A stretch of DNA of 9,480 bases from Rhodospirillales bacterium (GCA_025350425.1 JANXXW010000252.1:1-9480); one strand, 5' to 3'. Shown: positions 1 to 6,754, numbered from the stretch's first letter. The notes: generated from the sequence alone by a model not told the origin. Numbers and translations: made by a program.

Positions 1-452
1 CGCCGGTGTGCGCGGCGCTGGCCCCGATATTCCGCGACACCGGGTTCGACGGCCGCCACAGCCACGAGATCATGCGGGACATGTGGGAGAAGTTCGTCTT
101 CATCACCTGCAACGCCGGCATGTGCTGCCTCATGCGGGGCAATGTCGGTGAGATCGCCCGCACCCAGGAGGGCGCTGGCGTGATGCGGGACCTGATTGCC
201 GAATGCGCGGCCACGGCGGCGGCAGCGGGATACGCCCCGCGCGAGGCGTTCCTTGAACGGGCCGGCCGGCAACTGACCGACCCGGCATCCACCACCACCG
301 CCTCCATGCTGCGCGATCTTCGGCGCGGCGGGCAGGTGGAGGCGGAGCATGTAGTGGGCGACATGCTGGCCCGCGCCAGGGGCGCCGGTCTGGCCACCCC
401 GATCCTGCGCTCGATCTACACCAACCTGCAGGTGTATCAGGCTAGGCGTTGA
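1..452 (+). CDS. Ketopantoate reductase family protein (PanE/ApbA type), C-terminal part, 5' end outside window
   Basis: This is the C-terminal helical domain of a 2-dehydropantoate 2-reductase-like NADPH oxidoreductase. About 149 codons are visible in frame 3; the Rossmann NADPH-binding half lies off the left edge, so the GTG at position 6 is internal and not a start. The segment with W-E-K-F (the Lys codon is at 90-92) matches the conserved active-site Lys of PanE, and the later S-M-L-R-D-L, E-A-E-H and G-D motifs match the Ser/Glu substrate-binding region. The Asn that follows the Lys by four residues in E. coli PanE is Ile here, as in many paralogues, so the substrate may not be ketopantoate. 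PanE makes pantoate for coenzyme A. The gene ends with TGA and converges on the minus-strand dehydrogenase 64 bp away. The family call is firm; the exact substrate is not. Confidence 0.88.
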   Translation, partial: PVCAALAPIFRDTGFDGRHSHEIMRDMWEKFVFITCNAGMCCLMRGNVGEIARTQEGAGVMRDLIAECAATAAAAGYAPREAFLERAGRQLTDPASTTTASMLRDLRRGGQVEAEHVVGDMLARARGAGLATPILRSIYTNLQVYQARR

Positions 453-468
453 GACCAACCTTCACGCT

Positions 469-510
469 CCACCTTGTCGGTCCGGATCAAGTTGCTGCCG
501 ACCTTGGTGG
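469..510. terminator. Possible imperfect bidirectional hairpin between convergent genes
   Basis: In the 64-bp gap between two convergent stops, CCACC (469-473) can pair with GGTGG (506-510) and GTCGG (476-480) with CCGAC (498-502), separated by a small internal loop and closing a 17-nt loop. The site is where a shared terminator would be expected. There is no clear T tract on either side, so this is a weak call from sequence symmetry alone. Confidence 0.25.
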
Positions 511-516
511 ATAAGG

Positions 517-1470
517 TCACTCTTTAGGGATGTCAGGCTGACCCCGCTTCATCGCGATCAGGTTCGCCAGGAATTCGTCCCGCTGGGCGGCGAGGTCCGG
601 GATGGTCCGCGTGCCGACCTCCGACTCGACGCCTGCCACCAGCCTCGCCTGCAACTCCTCGGTCATCTCGGGCGTACCCAGGCTTGTCCACCAGCCCTGC
701 ATTGCGGGCAGCAGGTGCTGCAGGAAATGCGTCATGCCGCCTTCCCCGCCGGCCAGGTGGAACGTAGCGTGCGGGCCGAACAGCGCCCAGCGCAGGCCTG
801 GCCCCTCGGTGATTGCCACGTCCACATCGGCTACCGTCGCAACACCCTCGGCGACCAAGTGCACCGCCTCCCGCCACAGCGCCGCCTGGAGGCGGTTGGC
901 GAGATGGCCTGGCACCTCCTTGCGGATCTCGATCGCGACCTTGCCGATCGCGCGATAGAACGCCATCGCCGTCGCGACCGCTTCAGGCGAAGCGACGGTG
1001 CCACCGACCACCTCGACCAGCGGCACGAGATGCGGCGGGTTGAAGGGGTGGCCGATCACGCAACGCTCGGGGAAGCGGCAGCCCTCCGACAGGCGACTGA
1101 TGAGCAGGCCGGAGGAGGAGGAGGCGATCACCACCTCCCGCGGCAGCACCGCCGCAATGCTCGGCAGCAGCGCCTGCTTCACCTCATAGCGTTCGGGCGC
1201 GCTCTCCTGCACGAATTGGGCCCCCTCGACGGCACGCACCGGATCGGCCTCGAACCGCCAGCGCGACGGGTCGGCATCGGGCGTGGCGCCCAGTCGGGCC
1301 AGAATGGGCCAGGCGCGCTCGATCATCCCGCGCACCAAGTCGGGCGCTCCGGGCGACGGATCGCTCACGGTCACCTCCAACCCCCGGCTCAGGAAGTATG
1401 CCGTCCAGCTGGCCCCGATCGTGCCGGCTCCGATAACAGCGACGCGGCGGATGTCATTGTTATGATCCAT
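517..1470 (-). CDS. 3-hydroxyacyl-CoA dehydrogenase / L-carnitine dehydrogenase family NAD-dependent oxidoreductase
   Basis: A 317-residue cytosolic NAD-dependent beta-hydroxyacid dehydrogenase. The Rossmann glycine motif G-A-G-T-I-G is at residues 14-19 with an acidic residue at D37, as expected for NAD over NADP. The catalytic region shows a Ser-rich loop (117-120), H141 in G-H-P-F-N-P-P, E153 in L-V-E-V-V and N192 in A-N-R-L, which correspond to the Ser, His-Glu dyad and Asn of the family. The C-terminal stretch G-P-G-L-R-W-A at 223-229, then a T-F-H-L-A-G-G-E-G-G-M run (236-246), closely resembles L-carnitine 3-dehydrogenases (about 320 residues), which oxidise carnitine to 3-dehydrocarnitine. 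Short-chain 3-hydroxyacyl-CoA or gulonate dehydrogenase activity is possible. The ATG at 1470 is supported by an AAGGAAAAGG-like ribosome site 7 or so bases upstream. No carnitine-degradation partner genes are visible, so the substrate is uncertain. Confidence 0.9.
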   Translation of the reverse strand: MDHNNDIRRVAVIGAGTIGASWTAYFLSRGLEVTVSDPSPGAPDLVRGMIERAWPILARLGATPDADPSRWRFEADPVRAVEGAQFVQESAPERYEVKQALLPSIAAVLPREVVIASSSSGLLISRLSEGCRFPERCVIGHPFNPPHLVPLVEVVGGTVASPEAVATAMAFYRAIGKVAIEIRKEVPGHLANRLQAALWREAVHLVAEGVATVADVDVAITEGPGLRWALFGPHATFHLAGGEGGMTHFLQHLLPAMQGWWTSLGTPEMTEELQARLVAGVESEVGTRTIPDLAAQRDEFLANLIAMKRGQPDIPKE

Positions 1471-1578
1471 GACCTTTTCCTTCGTTCAACGATTTGGACG
1501 CCCATTCGGACGAAAATTAAGCGGACGTTCATCTTCGTCCCGTATTTTTGGACGCAGACCACAGGGCGGGACGAAGTT
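1471..1578. promoter_or_regulatory. Divergent intergenic region with GGACG repeats and inverted repeat
   Basis: This 108-bp gap between two divergently read genes must hold the control signals for both. It is less GC-rich than its flanks (for example 1543-1549 and 1513-1520). GGACG occurs on the + strand at 1496, 1508, 1523, 1550 and 1569, with the complement CGTCC at 1536. TTTGGACGC occurs twice, at 1493-1501 and 1547-1555. A perfect 10-bp inverted repeat joins 1533-1542 to 1567-1576. I could not identify a convincing -35/-10 pair on either strand, so promoters are inferred from gene layout only. Confidence 0.45.
1533..1576 (+). promoter_or_regulatory. Inverted repeat overlapping the ribosome-binding region of the EAL gene
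   Basis: CTTCGTCCCG (1533-1542) is an exact reverse complement of CGGGACGAAG (1567-1576), with a 24-nt loop. The right arm ends two bases before the ATG at 1579 and contains the only purine-rich stretch that could serve as ribosome-binding site. In RNA this hairpin would hide that site. The left arm can instead pair with GGACGAA at 1508-1514 (7 bp), which would free the ribosome site. As DNA it could equally be a repressor operator. The pairings are seen directly; a regulatory role is inferred. Confidence 0.4.
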
Positions 1579-2361
1579 ATGTTTCACGACCAAGATCACA
1601 GCGCTTCGCCTTCGAACCACAACCGGCAAGGAACCTTGCGGTCGCCGGGCAGGGTTGGCATCGGAGTGGTGCATTACCAGCCAATCGTCGAGTTGTCGTC
1701 GTGGCGTCGCATCGGCGCGGAAGCGATCGAGCGAAACTCCCACGGCGGCGACTTGCGGCTCGAACACGCGCGTCACGATATCATCCTGCGACTGGCCTGC
1801 GTCGAGGCGGTCGCGTGGGAACATGGCGTCGTCGCGGTCAATATTTCGGCCATGCAGTTGCACGGCGGCAGGATGCTGGAACAGGTCGGCGCGGCGCTCG
1901 AGCATTCCGGCCTGGCGCCGGAGCGACTGGAGCTGGAGTTGAGCGAGACGATCCTGACCGAGACCGACCTCGATACCCTGCTCACGCTCTCAGTCGTCCG
2001 CGACCTCGGCGTGGGTCTGGTGCTCGACGATTTCGGCACCGGACTGGCCAGTCTGAGAATGTTGAAACGATTGCCGCTGACGGGATTGAAGCTCGATGTC
2101 TCGCTTTTACGCGAAATACCGGACAACGCGGAGGACACGGTGATCGCCCGCGCCGTGATCGCCGCCGCACACGCGCTTGGTCTCGGCGTGTCGGCGGCGG
2201 GCATCGAGCATGAGAGCCAGCGCTTGGCGCTTGCGGGCTTCGGCTGCGATGCCGGGCAAGGACCGCTGTTCACGGATACGCCAAGGCCCAGCGCGGCCTT
2301 GCGGGCATTGCCACGGGGCGTAGAAAGGGGAGGTGAACGAAGAACAGACTATTACCGCTGA
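1579..2361 (+). CDS. Degenerate EAL-domain protein (c-di-GMP phosphodiesterase-like, probably inactive)
   Basis: A 260-residue soluble protein made almost entirely of one EAL domain (about residues 28-240), without GGDEF, PAS or membrane segments. Recognisable pieces are H-Y-Q-P-I-V (32-37), G-A-E-A-I in place of the EAL motif with E48 kept, V-N-I-S (87-90), E-L-S-E (120-123), D-D-F-G-T-G (150-155), K171 and Q227. However, the conserved E-G-V-E motif reads A-G-I-E: A207 replaces the Glu (E352 of RocR) reported as important for catalysis, while E210 is kept. The helix region after the EAL motif is also shortened by roughly 15-20 residues, removing the usual F-I-P-x-A-E-x-T-G segment. Hydrolysis of c-di-GMP is therefore doubtful; binding or a protein-partner role is plausible. 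The ATG at 1579 is chosen because the frame stays open far upstream only as antisense of the dehydrogenase. It is the first gene of a likely four-gene operon and its last 29 bases overlap the next gene. Confidence 0.82.
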   Translation: MFHDQDHSASPSNHNRQGTLRSPGRVGIGVVHYQPIVELSSWRRIGAEAIERNSHGGDLRLEHARHDIILRLACVEAVAWEHGVVAVNISAMQLHGGRMLEQVGAALEHSGLAPERLELELSETILTETDLDTLLTLSVVRDLGVGLVLDDFGTGLASLRMLKRLPLTGLKLDVSLLREIPDNAEDTVIARAVIAAAHALGLGVSAAGIEHESQRLALAGFGCDAGQGPLFTDTPRPSAALRALPRGVERGGERRTDYYR

Positions 2362-2617
2362 AATTCTGCGTCAGGTCGAAGCACGCGGCGAAGGCAAGTC
2401 GATATGCCCGAGCGAGGTCGCGCGCAGCCTGGCTCCGGAGGCGTGGCGGCCGCTGATGAGCGCCGTTCGCCGCGCTGCCATCAAGCTATCGCAGGCCAAT
2501 CAGATCGACATTCTGCGCAAGGGCCATGTGGTGCAAGCCGGCGAGATCCGTGGCGTGATACGGCTGCGGGTCCACTCCCCTGTGCCAGCTATCGATGACT
2601 CCCAGGAGCCTAGCTGA
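2333..2617 (+). CDS. DUF3253 family protein
   Basis: A 94-residue protein matching the DUF3253 family, small proteins of unknown function with a predicted winged-helix-like fold. Family hallmarks seen are E-I-L (10-12), A-R-G-E-G-K-S-I-C-P-S-E-V-A-R (17-31) and W-R-P-L-M (38-42), followed by a helix rich in Ala/Arg and a short basic beta stretch ending I-R-L-R-V (76-80). The only upstream initiation codon in frame after a TAG is GTG at 2333, so that start is taken. Unusually, the strong Shine-Dalgarno-like GGAGGTGA (2329-2336) runs across this GTG instead of lying upstream. The gene overlaps the EAL gene by 29 bp and its TGA shares one base with the ATG of the following lipoprotein gene, which implies translational coupling. 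No biochemical role is known. Confidence 0.82.
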   Translation: MNEEQTITAEILRQVEARGEGKSICPSEVARSLAPEAWRPLMSAVRRAAIKLSQANQIDILRKGHVVQAGEIRGVIRLRVHSPVPAIDDSQEPS

Positions 2618-3081
2618 TGCGCCTCCTGCCCGCGCTGATCGGCCTGCTGTTGCCTGCGTGCGCCAGTGAAGGGGTCTCCGGGTTACCGGTGCCGCCACCG
2701 ATGCAGCTGGCCGGGCTTCAGCGTCCTGCCTCGCCCAACACCGCGCTTGCGGCGCCGGCGGGCTTCCTACCCACCCCCGATATCGTCACGCGCACCTACG
2801 CGGTCCCGCCCGAAAGGCTGTATGCCGCCATTCGCGGGGTGGCAGAGGCCCAGCCCAGGACGTTCCTGGCCGCATCCTACAACGACCGACGCCAGGTGCA
2901 TTACGTGGTTCGCTCGGCCGTATTGAATTTCCCAGACCTGGTGACGGCCGAGGTGGACGCCGACTCCACACTGATCCTTTGGTCGCGTAGTGTTTATGGC
3001 CAATCCGATCTGGGCGTGAATGCCAAACGGCTGACCGCATGGCTCGCGGCCCTGGACGCGGCGCTCCTAACGTCACACTAG
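2617..3081 (+). CDS. DUF1499 family lipoprotein
   Basis: A 154-residue predicted lipoprotein. The N-terminus has a short hydrophobic signal (residues 3-14) and a lipobox-like L-P-A-C with the acylated Cys at C15; Pro at the second position is not ideal. A Pro/Ala-rich linker (about 20-50) leads to a DUF1499 domain (about 50-148), recognised by the R-S-A-V-L-N-F-P-D-L-V-T-A-E-V stretch (99-113) and the S-R-S-V-Y-G-Q-S-D-L-G-V-N stretch (123-135), the most conserved part of that family. DUF1499 proteins are envelope or secreted proteins of unknown function. An AGGAG (2603-2607) sits 9 bases before the ATG, and the start overlaps the preceding stop by one base. It lies 51 bp before the ABC transporter gene, so co-transcription is likely. 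Confidence 0.85.
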   Translation: MRLLPALIGLLLPACASEGVSGLPVPPPMQLAGLQRPASPNTALAAPAGFLPTPDIVTRTYAVPPERLYAAIRGVAEAQPRTFLAASYNDRRQVHYVVRSAVLNFPDLVTAEVDADSTLILWSRSVYGQSDLGVNAKRLTAWLAALDAALLTSH

Positions 3082-3132
3082 TCGACGCGGCTATCACTCA
3101 GCCGACGGTCCTCATTTTGCCGAAAGAAAACG

Positions 3133-4914
3133 ATGCGGAGCCTCGGCCCATTCCTTCGCGACGCTTGGTATCTGGCGCGACCGTATTTTTTTTCCGAAGA
3201 AAAATGGTCCGCCCGTGGATTGCTGCTCGCGATTGTCGCACTGAACCTATCCATGGTCGCCATGGACGTGGTGCTCAGCTACTGGAACCGTGCGTTCTAC
3301 AACGCCTTGCAGGACAAAAACTGGGACGATTTCCTCGCCCTCCTGCTGACCTGGAAAGTGACTCCCGGCGGGATCATGCCCGGCTTCTGCGGCGTCGCGG
3401 CGGTCTACATCGTGGTCTACGTCTACCGCACCTACCTTAACCAATGGTTGCAAATACGCTGGCGGCGCTGGCTGACGAAGAGCTTCCTCGACAAGTGGTT
3501 GGCCGACCGCGCGTATTACCGCATCAGCCTAGGATCCGGCACCGGCCCGACCGCCACTCTCGGCACCGACAACCCGGACCAGCGCATATCCGAGGATACC
3601 CGATCCTTCGTGGCCGAGGCGCTTTCCCTCAGTCTCGACCTGCTGTCGAACGTGGTCTCGCTGTTCAGCTTCGTGACCATTCTCTGGACACTCTCCGGCC
3701 CATTCCTGCTGCTGGGGGTCGATATTCCCGGCTACATGGTCTGGGTAGCGCTGCTTTATGCCGTGGTCGGCACATGGTTCACGCACCTCATCGGCCGGCC
3801 GCTTGCAGCCCTTAACTTCCGCCAGCAGCGCGTGGAGGCAGATTTCCGCTTCAGCCTGGTGCGTCTGCGCGAAAACGTCGAAGGTGTGGCGCTCTACCAA
3901 GGCGAGGTCGAGGAGAAGCGCGGGCTTGCCGGCCGGTTCCAGGAGGTCACCAGCAACTGGTGGGCGATCATGCGCCGGACCAAGCTGTTGAATTCTCTGA
4001 TCGCGGGCTACGGGCAGGCCGCCGCCGTGTTCCCGATCGTGGTCGCCGCACCCGGCTATTTCGCCGGCCGAGTGGCCTTGGGTGGCATGATGCAGACCGT
4101 CAACGCCTTCGGACAGGTACAAAGTGCCATGTCCTGGGTGGTGACATCCTACAGCGTGCTCGCGAATTGGCGCGCCACCGTCGAGCGATTGGCTACCTTC
4201 GACCGCGCCATCGTCCAGGCCCGCGCGGCGGCCGGCACCGGCGTGGCACTCGCGGCCGCCAGTGGCACGGAATACCGCCTCGACGACGTGACGCTGACAC
4301 TGCCCGATGGCCGCGCCCTGATGGAGCACGCCAGCTTCGTGCTGGAGCGGGGCGCCTCGGCAGTGATCACGGGCCGATCGGGCTCCGGGAAGTCCACCCT
4401 GTTCCGCGCCCTGGCTGGCATCTGGCCGTTCGGCGAGGGGCAGGTTCAACGCCCGTCAGGCACCAGCCTGTTCCTCCCGCAGCGTCCCTATTTCCCGCTC
4501 GGTAGCCTCCGGCATGCGGTCGCCTACCCCGCCGAGCCCGGCGACTACTCCACCGAGGTGATCGAGGAGGCGATGCGCGAAGCCGGGCTCAACATTCTGA
4601 TCCCGCGCCTCGACGACGAGGAGAAGTGGGGGCAGGTGCTCTCGGGTGGCGAGCAGCAACGCCTGGCTGTGGCGAGAGCGTTGCTGCTGCGCCCGGATTG
4701 GCTGTTCCTGGACGAAGCGACCGCCAGCCTCGATCCCGAGTCCGAAGCCGAGCTCTACGCGGCACTCAAACGCAAGCTTCCGGACACCACCATCGTATCG
4801 ATTGCCCATCGCGAGAGCGTGGTGGCCCTGCACTCGCGTCGCGTGGCGTTCCAAAAGAACGATGACGGATCGGTTCGGCTCACCACCAGTGCGATCCCGG
4901 CGGCGGCGGAGTAG
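3133..4914 (+). CDS. YddA/SbmA-BacA-like ABC transporter, fused permease and ATPase
   Basis: A 593-residue inner-membrane half-transporter that would act as a homodimer. The membrane part (about 1-350) is of the SbmA/BacA-like type, with hydrophobic segments near 28-49, 84-102, 165-185, 199-220 and 288-311, and the family hallmark N-P-D-Q-R-I-S-E-D at 147-155. The ATPase (about 375-590) has Walker A G-R-S-G-S-G-K-S (414-421), Q-loop Q450, signature L-S-G-G-E-Q (503-508), Walker B ending in D527-E528 and H-loop H559, so it should hydrolyse ATP. Relatives (COG4178 type, such as YddA, and BclA/BacA-like proteins) move peptides, cobalamin or fatty-acyl compounds; the substrate here cannot be told. 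The ATG at 3133 follows a GAAAGAAAA purine stretch, a weak ribosome site. A run of eight T lies 53 bases into the gene. It ends 1 bp from the stop of the convergent recQ. Confidence 0.93.
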   Translation: MRSLGPFLRDAWYLARPYFFSEEKWSARGLLLAIVALNLSMVAMDVVLSYWNRAFYNALQDKNWDDFLALLLTWKVTPGGIMPGFCGVAAVYIVVYVYRTYLNQWLQIRWRRWLTKSFLDKWLADRAYYRISLGSGTGPTATLGTDNPDQRISEDTRSFVAEALSLSLDLLSNVVSLFSFVTILWTLSGPFLLLGVDIPGYMVWVALLYAVVGTWFTHLIGRPLAALNFRQQRVEADFRFSLVRLRENVEGVALYQGEVEEKRGLAGRFQEVTSNWWAIMRRTKLLNSLIAGYGQAAAVFPIVVAAPGYFAGRVALGGMMQTVNAFGQVQSAMSWVVTSYSVLANWRATVERLATFDRAIVQARAAAGTGVALAAASGTEYRLDDVTLTLPDGRALMEHASFVLERGASAVITGRSGSGKSTLFRALAGIWPFGEGQVQRPSGTSLFLPQRPYFPLGSLRHAVAYPAEPGDYSTEVIEEAMREAGLNILIPRLDDEEKWGQVLSGGEQQRLAVARALLLRPDWLFLDEATASLDPESEAELYAALKRKLPDTTIVSIAHRESVVALHSRRVAFQKNDDGSVRLTTSAIPAAAE

Positions 4915-4915
4915 G

Positions 4916-6718
4916 TCAGCCGGCTCGCACCACGCCAAGTACCGCAGCGCCGTAGCGCGCCAACTTTGAGGCGCCGACGCCCTTGATCTGGCCGAGGTCA
5001 TCGGCCGAAGCGGGCCGTACGGCGGCGATGTCGCGCAACACGCTGTCGTGGAAGATCACGTAGGGTGGGACGCGCTGCGTCTTCGCCTCCTCGGACCGCC
5101 ATGCCCGCAGCGTCTCGAACAAGCTTCCATCTGCGACATCAGGCGCCGGGGCACCCGCCCTGCCCTCGCCTTTGGTCCGCACTGGCGGTGGCGCGTCCTG
5201 GCGCAGGTTCAGGCCGACTTCGCCCCGCAGGATCGGGCGGGCCTTCTCCGTCACCAGCGAGAGGGTCGCGAACTCGCCCATGTCGACGGACAGCACGCCC
5301 ATGGCGATCAACTGGCGGATCACGCCGCGCCAGAACGCGGCGCCATGAGCCTTGCCGACGCCGAACGTCGAGAGTGCCTCGTGTCCCCAGCGTTTCACGG
5401 CGTCGGTCGCCTCGCCGCGCAGCACCGCGATCACATGGAGCGCGCCGAACCGCTGGCCGGTGCGGTAGACTGCCGAGAGCACCTTCTGCGCGTCGAGCAG
5501 GCCGTCCACGATCACCGGGGGCGACAGACAATTGTCGCAATGGCCACAGGGCTCCGGCAACTCCTCGCCAAAGCAGGCGAGCAGCGCGTGGGTGCGGCAC
5601 TCGGCCGTCTCAGTGAGCGCGATCATCGCCTCAAGCCGCTGGTTCATCACCCGTTTCTGGGCTGCAGGTGCCGCCGACATCTGCTGGAAATGACGCGCAC
5701 GGCCGATATCCTCGCCGCCGTACAGTAATCGCGTGTCGGCAGGATCGCCGTCGCGTCCGGCGCGGCCGATCTGCTGGTAATAGGCCTCGGGGCTGTCCGG
5801 CATATCCAGATGCACCACGAACCGCACGTCGGGGCGGTCGATGCCCATGCCGAAGGCGATAGTCGCCACCATCACGACGGCCTCGCCCGAGCGGAACCGC
5901 CGCAATCCGTCGCGCTTCTGCTCAGGCGGCAGGCCGGCATGGAACACGATCGAGGTGAAGCCGCGCGCCTGAAGTGCTGCCGCGACGCGCTCGGTTTTGG
6001 CGCGGCTGCCGCAATAAACGATGCCCGCCTCGTTGGCGTGGCCGCGCAGAAACGCCAGAAGCTGCGCGGTCTCGCCGATCTTGGCCTCGGCGGCGATATG
6101 CAGGTTGGGCCGGTGGAAGCTGGCCGCGAACACCTCGGCCTGTTGCATCCCAAGTGCCGAAAGTATGTCGTCGCGCGTCCGGGCATCGGCGGTGGCGGTC
6201 AGCGCGAGGCGGGGCACGTCCGGAAACATTTCGGCCAGCTGCGCCAGCGCCCGGTATTCCGGCCGGAACTCATGGCCCCACTGGCTGACGCAATGCGCCT
6301 CGTCCACCGCCACCAGCGCGGTGCGCTGCCGGCGCAGACGCTCCGTCGTGCCAGGGCTGAGCAGGCGTTCGGGCGAGACGTACAGCAGGTCGAGCTCGCC
6401 GGCATCAAGCAGCCGCCCGACGCGACGCTGCTCCTCGGGCTCCAGTTCGGAATGCAGCGCGCCGGCTGAAATCCCCAACTGCCGCAAGGCCGCGACCTGG
6501 TCGTCCATCAGAGCGATAAGCGGGGAGACGATGATGCCGGTGCCCGGCCGGCACAAAGCCGGCACCTGGTAGCACAGGCTTTTGCCGCCTCCCGTTGGCA
6601 TCAGCACAAGAGCGTCGCCGCCGCCCACGACATGGGAGACGGCGGCGGCCTGGAGCGGCCGGAATGCAGGGAAGCCGAACACGCGGTGAAGGACCTCGTC
6701 CGGATCGCCCACCGACAT
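4916..6718 (-). CDS. recQ: ATP-dependent DNA helicase RecQ
   Basis: A complete 600-residue RecQ, a 3'-5' DNA helicase of recombination and replication-fork repair. From the ATG at 6718: Q motif F-R-P-L-Q (19-23; the fourth position is more often Gly), Walker A T-G-G-G-K-S (42-47), D-E-A-H box (139-142) followed by the aromatic-rich loop C-V-S-Q-W-G-H-E-F-R-P, helicase motif VI Q-Q-I-G-R-A-G-R-D-G (315-324), four zinc-binding Cys (374, 391, 394, 397), the RQC winged helix (about 403-510), a Pro/Gly linker, and a C-terminal HRDC domain (about 529-600). All key residues are present. GTG at 6739 would add seven residues but has no ribosome site, whereas ATG 6718 has GGAAG seven bases upstream. 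It follows the OmpA-like lipoprotein gene by 36 bp, so the two may share a transcript. Confidence 0.97.
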   Translation of the reverse strand: MSVGDPDEVLHRVFGFPAFRPLQAAAVSHVVGGGDALVLMPTGGGKSLCYQVPALCRPGTGIIVSPLIALMDDQVAALRQLGISAGALHSELEPEEQRRVGRLLDAGELDLLYVSPERLLSPGTTERLRRQRTALVAVDEAHCVSQWGHEFRPEYRALAQLAEMFPDVPRLALTATADARTRDDILSALGMQQAEVFAASFHRPNLHIAAEAKIGETAQLLAFLRGHANEAGIVYCGSRAKTERVAAALQARGFTSIVFHAGLPPEQKRDGLRRFRSGEAVVMVATIAFGMGIDRPDVRFVVHLDMPDSPEAYYQQIGRAGRDGDPADTRLLYGGEDIGRARHFQQMSAAPAAQKRVMNQRLEAMIALTETAECRTHALLACFGEELPEPCGHCDNCLSPPVIVDGLLDAQKVLSAVYRTGQRFGALHVIAVLRGEATDAVKRWGHEALSTFGVGKAHGAAFWRGVIRQLIAMGVLSVDMGEFATLSLVTEKARPILRGEVGLNLRQDAPPPVRTKGEGRAGAPAPDVADGSLFETLRAWRSEEAKTQRVPPYVIFHDSVLRDIAAVRPASADDLGQIKGVGASKLARYGAAVLGVVRAG

Positions 6719-6725
6719 GAACAGG

Positions 6726-6730
6726 CTTCC
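6726..6730 (-). promoter_or_regulatory. Ribosome-binding site deciding the recQ start
   Basis: On the minus strand GGAAG stands seven bases before the ATG at 6718. The alternative GTG at 6739 has no purine-rich stretch at a suitable distance, so this site favours the shorter 600-residue RecQ. Confidence 0.5.
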
Positions 6731-6754
6731 GTCAGGCACGCTGGACCAGCCCGC

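Noticed and set aside
715..1578. Long + strand frame that runs continuously into the EAL gene, giving a 548-residue protein
   Set aside because: The 288 upstream codons are antisense to the well-supported dehydrogenase and give a low-complexity His/Arg/Gln-rich sequence with no domain; such open antisense frames are usual in GC-rich DNA. The EAL protein fits a start at 1579.
1655..1680. Sequence resembling a sigma-54 promoter (TTGGCAT ... GGTGCATT)
   Set aside because: The GG-to-GC spacing is 12 rather than 10 bases and it lies inside the EAL coding region.
3081..3132. Possible terminator between the lipoprotein and ABC genes (CGGCT 3088-3092 with AGCCG 3100-3104, then TTTT)
   Set aside because: The stem is only 5 bp and the T stretch is short and 11 or so bases away; too weak to call, and the layout favours read-through.
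3529..4449. Minus-strand open frame of 306 codons opposite the ABC transporter gene
   Set aside because: It lies fully antisense to a transporter with all motifs intact, and its translation is Gly/His/Arg-rich with no recognisable domain.
5810..6469. Plus-strand open frame of 219 codons opposite recQ
   Set aside because: Antisense shadow of recQ; no domain, no ribosome site and composition typical of shadow frames.
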